From NCBI GenBank assembly GCA_023268575.1, contig JALRCL010000332.1, positions 1-7,515 of the forward strand: DNA of 7,515 nucleotides. Reading direction: 5' to 3'. The translations under genes and the position numbers were made by a program. The first letter of the stretch is position 1; each line of letters starts with the position of its first letter. The notes beneath the pieces are model-generated. The model did not search any database and was not told the origin of the DNA. It worked only from the letters and a program-made list of their open reading frames with translations. Shown one piece after another: positions 5,897-7,515 of the stretch. The stretch is from Patulibacter sp. Lineage in GTDB: Bacteria; Actinomycetota; Thermoleophilia; Solirubrobacterales; Solirubrobacteraceae.

Positions 5897-6793
5897 TCAG
5901 GCGATCGGGCGCGACGGCCGCGGGAGGCCGAGCGCCGCCCGGATGCCCTCGCGCACGCCGTGCAGCGCCCGGTAGGTCGCCGGCGCGTCGCGCCCCAGGA
6001 CCCGTGCCACGACGCACCCGGGCACGGGGACCGAGGCGGAGCCGAGCACCCCGCCCGCCGCCGTCAGGACGTCGTGCAGGGCGTTCGCCAGGCCGTCGGC
6101 GGCGCCGGCGCCGGCGTGCGGCAGCACGGCGACGACGGTGGCGCAGAGGTCGGCGCCGTCGAAGGGCTCGCCGCCGCCTTCGAGCACCGCGCCGTCGGCG
6201 AGGAGCGGCCGTCCCGCGCGGGTGATGCGCAGCCGCGTGTCGAGCCCGGCCCAGGCGAACCGCTCGCCGCGGGCGGTGCGTCCGGCCGACAGCGCCTCCC
6301 AGGCCAGCAGGCCGGCGTCGGGCGCGACGTCGATCGCCGTCCGCTGGTGGACGTGCGCACCGCGGTAGAGGAGCAGGTGGTGGGGCACCCACTCGACGCG
6401 GGCGCCGCCGGCGACCGCCAGGCTGGTGCGCAGCTCCGTCGGGCTGCGCCCGTCGGCGGGGCGGTAGACCCGCGTCGCGCCCTGGGTCACGAGCGAGGCC
6501 TGGACGTCGCGTCCGACCCGCACCGCGACCTCCAGGCGGTCGCCGCCGAGGAGGCCGCCGGAGGGCGCGGTCTGCTGGAGCTCGACGACGCCGTCGCCGT
6601 CGGGCTCCGTGAGGCGCACCGTCCCTGCGGGGAACGCGATCTCCTGCGCCGTCAGGGCGCCCCGTCCGCGTCGGCGCTCGATCGTCGCGGCCAGGCGCCC
6701 GTGGCGATGGGCGCGCGCGGTCGGCCCGTCCGGGATCGCGGCCGGCGGGGCCGGAGGTGCGGTGCGCTCCTGGTCCGGGGCGACGGCGCTCAC
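5897..6793 (-). CDS. ureD: Urease accessory protein UreD (UreH)
   Basis: UreD is a scaffold protein that binds apo-urease and, with UreF and UreG, delivers nickel to the urease active site in the cytoplasm. The 298-residue product has the family core: PSGGLLGGDRL (77-87), QASLVTQGATRVYR (98-111), VEWVPHHLLLYRGA (133-146), then GERFAWAGLDTRLRI (176-190), and an Arg-rich C-terminal helix (REGIRAALGLPRPSRP). The usual PRxW-like ending is replaced by RPSRPIA. An N-terminal extension of about 30 Ala/Pro-rich residues precedes the conserved domain. The start is GTG (6793-6791), overlapping the ureG stop as GTGA, so translation is coupled and no ribosome site is needed. It is the last gene of the operon, followed by a hairpin at 5752-5783. 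Sequence conservation in UreD is low in general, but the GGLxGGD motif and the adjacent ureG make the assignment firm. Confidence 0.93.
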   Translation of the reverse strand: MSAVAPDQERTAPPAPPAAIPDGPTARAHRHGRLAATIERRRGRGALTAQEIAFPAGTVRLTEPDGDGVVELQQTAPSGGLLGGDRLEVAVRVGRDVQASLVTQGATRVYRPADGRSPTELRTSLAVAGGARVEWVPHHLLLYRGAHVHQRTAIDVAPDAGLLAWEALSAGRTARGERFAWAGLDTRLRITRAGRPLLADGAVLEGGGEPFDGADLCATVVAVLPHAGAGAADGLANALHDVLTAAGGVLGSASVPVPGCVVARVLGRDAPATYRALHGVREGIRAALGLPRPSRPIA

Positions 6794-7506
6794 GCGTGCT
6801 GGTGGCCGTGCCGGTGCTCGTCGGCGTGGTGGTGGTCCGGGTCGTGGCGGTGGTGGTGGTCCGGGCGGGCCGTCGAGGTGGCCGGCGTCCAGCGGCGCTC
6901 GAGCACCGCGGTCGCGACCCAGTCGACGACCCCGTCGAACCCGTCGCCGTGCATGACGGAGACCGCGAGGGTCGGCGCGCCGGCGCGCAGCGCGTCCGCG
7001 TCGCGGACCATCATCGGGACGTCGCTGCCCACGAGCGGGGCGAGGTCGACCTTGTTGATGACGAGCAGCTCCGAGCGCGTCATCCCCGGCCCGCCCTTGC
7101 GCGGGACGTCGTCGCCGCCCGCCACGTCGATGACGTAGATCGCGCAGTCGACGAGCTCCGGGCTGAAGTTCGCCGCGAGGTTGTCGCCGCCGCTCTCCAC
7201 GAGCACGAGCCGCAGCTCCGGGAAGCGGTCCTCGAGGTCCTCGATCGCCCGGGCGTTCATCGAGATGTCGTCGCGGATGGCGGTGTGCGGGCAGCCGCCG
7301 GTCTCCACGCCGACGATCCGCTCGTCCGGCAGGACCCCGGCGCGCAGCAGCGCCTCGGCGTCCTCGCGGGTGTAGATGTCGTTCGTGACGACGGCGATCG
7401 GGAAGCGGTCGGCGAGCCGCCGGCAGAGCGCGGCGACGAGCGCCGTCTTGCCGGAGCCGACGGGACCGCCGACGCCGATCCGGATCGGCGTGCCGTTGCG
7501 GCGCAC
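6790..7506 (-). CDS. ureG: Urease accessory GTPase UreG with His-rich C-terminal tail
   Basis: UreG is the SIMIBI-class GTPase that couples GTP hydrolysis to nickel insertion into urease, acting with UreD and UreF. Visible motifs are the P-loop GVGGPVGSGKT (11-21), NDIYTREDAE (42-51), the metal-binding Cys-Pro-His within VETGGCPHTAIRDD (67-80, C72/H74), ESGGDNLAANFSPEL (104-118) and the guanine-specificity motif NKVDL (151-155). After the conserved domain, residues 216-238 are an extra tail with 11 histidines plus several Asp/Glu, a likely nickel store or buffer. In other UreG proteins and in HypB, such His stretches are usually N-terminal. The nearest usable start is GTG (7506-7504), but it lacks a Shine-Dalgarno and the frame stays open to position 7515, so the true start may lie beyond the right edge. 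A few residues before GVGGP is normal for the family. The order ureG-ureD predicts ureF and the urease subunits upstream, outside the window. Confidence 0.95.
   Translation of the reverse strand: MRRNGTPIRIGVGGPVGSGKTALVAALCRRLADRFPIAVVTNDIYTREDAEALLRAGVLPDERIVGVETGGCPHTAIRDDISMNARAIEDLEDRFPELRLVLVESGGDNLAANFSPELVDCAIYVIDVAGGDDVPRKGGPGMTRSELLVINKVDLAPLVGSDVPMMVRDADALRAGAPTLAVSVMHGDGFDGVVDWVATAVLERRWTPATSTARPDHHHRHDPDHHHADEHRHGHQHA
6793..6861 (-). other. Histidine-rich metal-binding tail of UreG
   Basis: This segment encodes the last 23 residues of UreG. Eleven are histidines, in short clusters such as DHHHRHD and DPDHHHAD, ending HRHGHQHA. His/Asp clusters of this type bind nickel or zinc. 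The CAC/CAT-rich coding sequence produces a visible low-complexity run of GTGGTGG-type repeats on the plus strand around 6826-6862. Confidence 0.85.
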
Positions 7507-7515
7507 CGGGTACGG

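Noticed and set aside
5858..7138. Plus-strand open frame antisense to ureD and ureG
   Set aside because: The minus-strand frames carry unmistakable UreD and UreG motifs; the plus frame has none.

Overview
The window is very GC-rich with strong G/C bias at third codon positions, uses GTG as well as ATG starts, and shows few Shine-Dalgarno sequences. This points to a high-GC actinobacterium. The gene types would fit a soil lineage such as Thermoleophilia/Solirubrobacterales, but that placement is inference. No rRNA, tRNA, insertion sequence, phage gene or CRISPR array was seen. All genes look chromosomal and intact, except that the two at the window ends run up to or over the edge.

Layout, left to right. 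(1) Positions 1-642, minus strand: the N-terminal 214 residues of a DHA2-type major facilitator efflux transporter, cut by the left edge. (2) A divergent intergenic region leads to a small plus-strand gene (973-1362) for a protein made almost wholly of 7-residue repeats, probably a coiled coil. (3) It converges on a minus-strand TetR regulator (1476-2153). (4) A 239-base divergent control region between tetR and the next gene holds a TTGACA -35 box, a perfect dyad lying inside the promoter spacer, two further dyads and a possible leaderless tetR promoter. (5) Two plus-strand flavoenzyme genes follow: a Tat-signal-bearing amine-oxidase/phytoene-desaturase-like FAD oxidoreductase (2393-4189), then a class A-type FAD monooxygenase or reductase (4186-5589), joined by a 4-base ATGA overlap. 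(6) After a 307-base convergent gap with a 13-bp hairpin come the last two genes of a urease accessory operon on the minus strand: ureG (to the right edge) and ureD, joined by a GTGA overlap.

How they work together. The control region reads as a self-contained switch: TetR probably sits on the dyad between the -35 and -10 boxes and holds the two-flavoenzyme operon off until a ligand releases it. The substrate is unknown. One enzyme is probably exported and the other cytoplasmic, which is unusual for a tightly coupled pair. The urease genes are a separate unit: UreG is the GTPase that, with UreD and UreF, loads nickel into urease, and this UreG has a histidine-rich C-terminal tail. The most interesting novel material is the TetR/flavoenzyme cassette with its multi-dyad control region, followed by the heptad-repeat protein.
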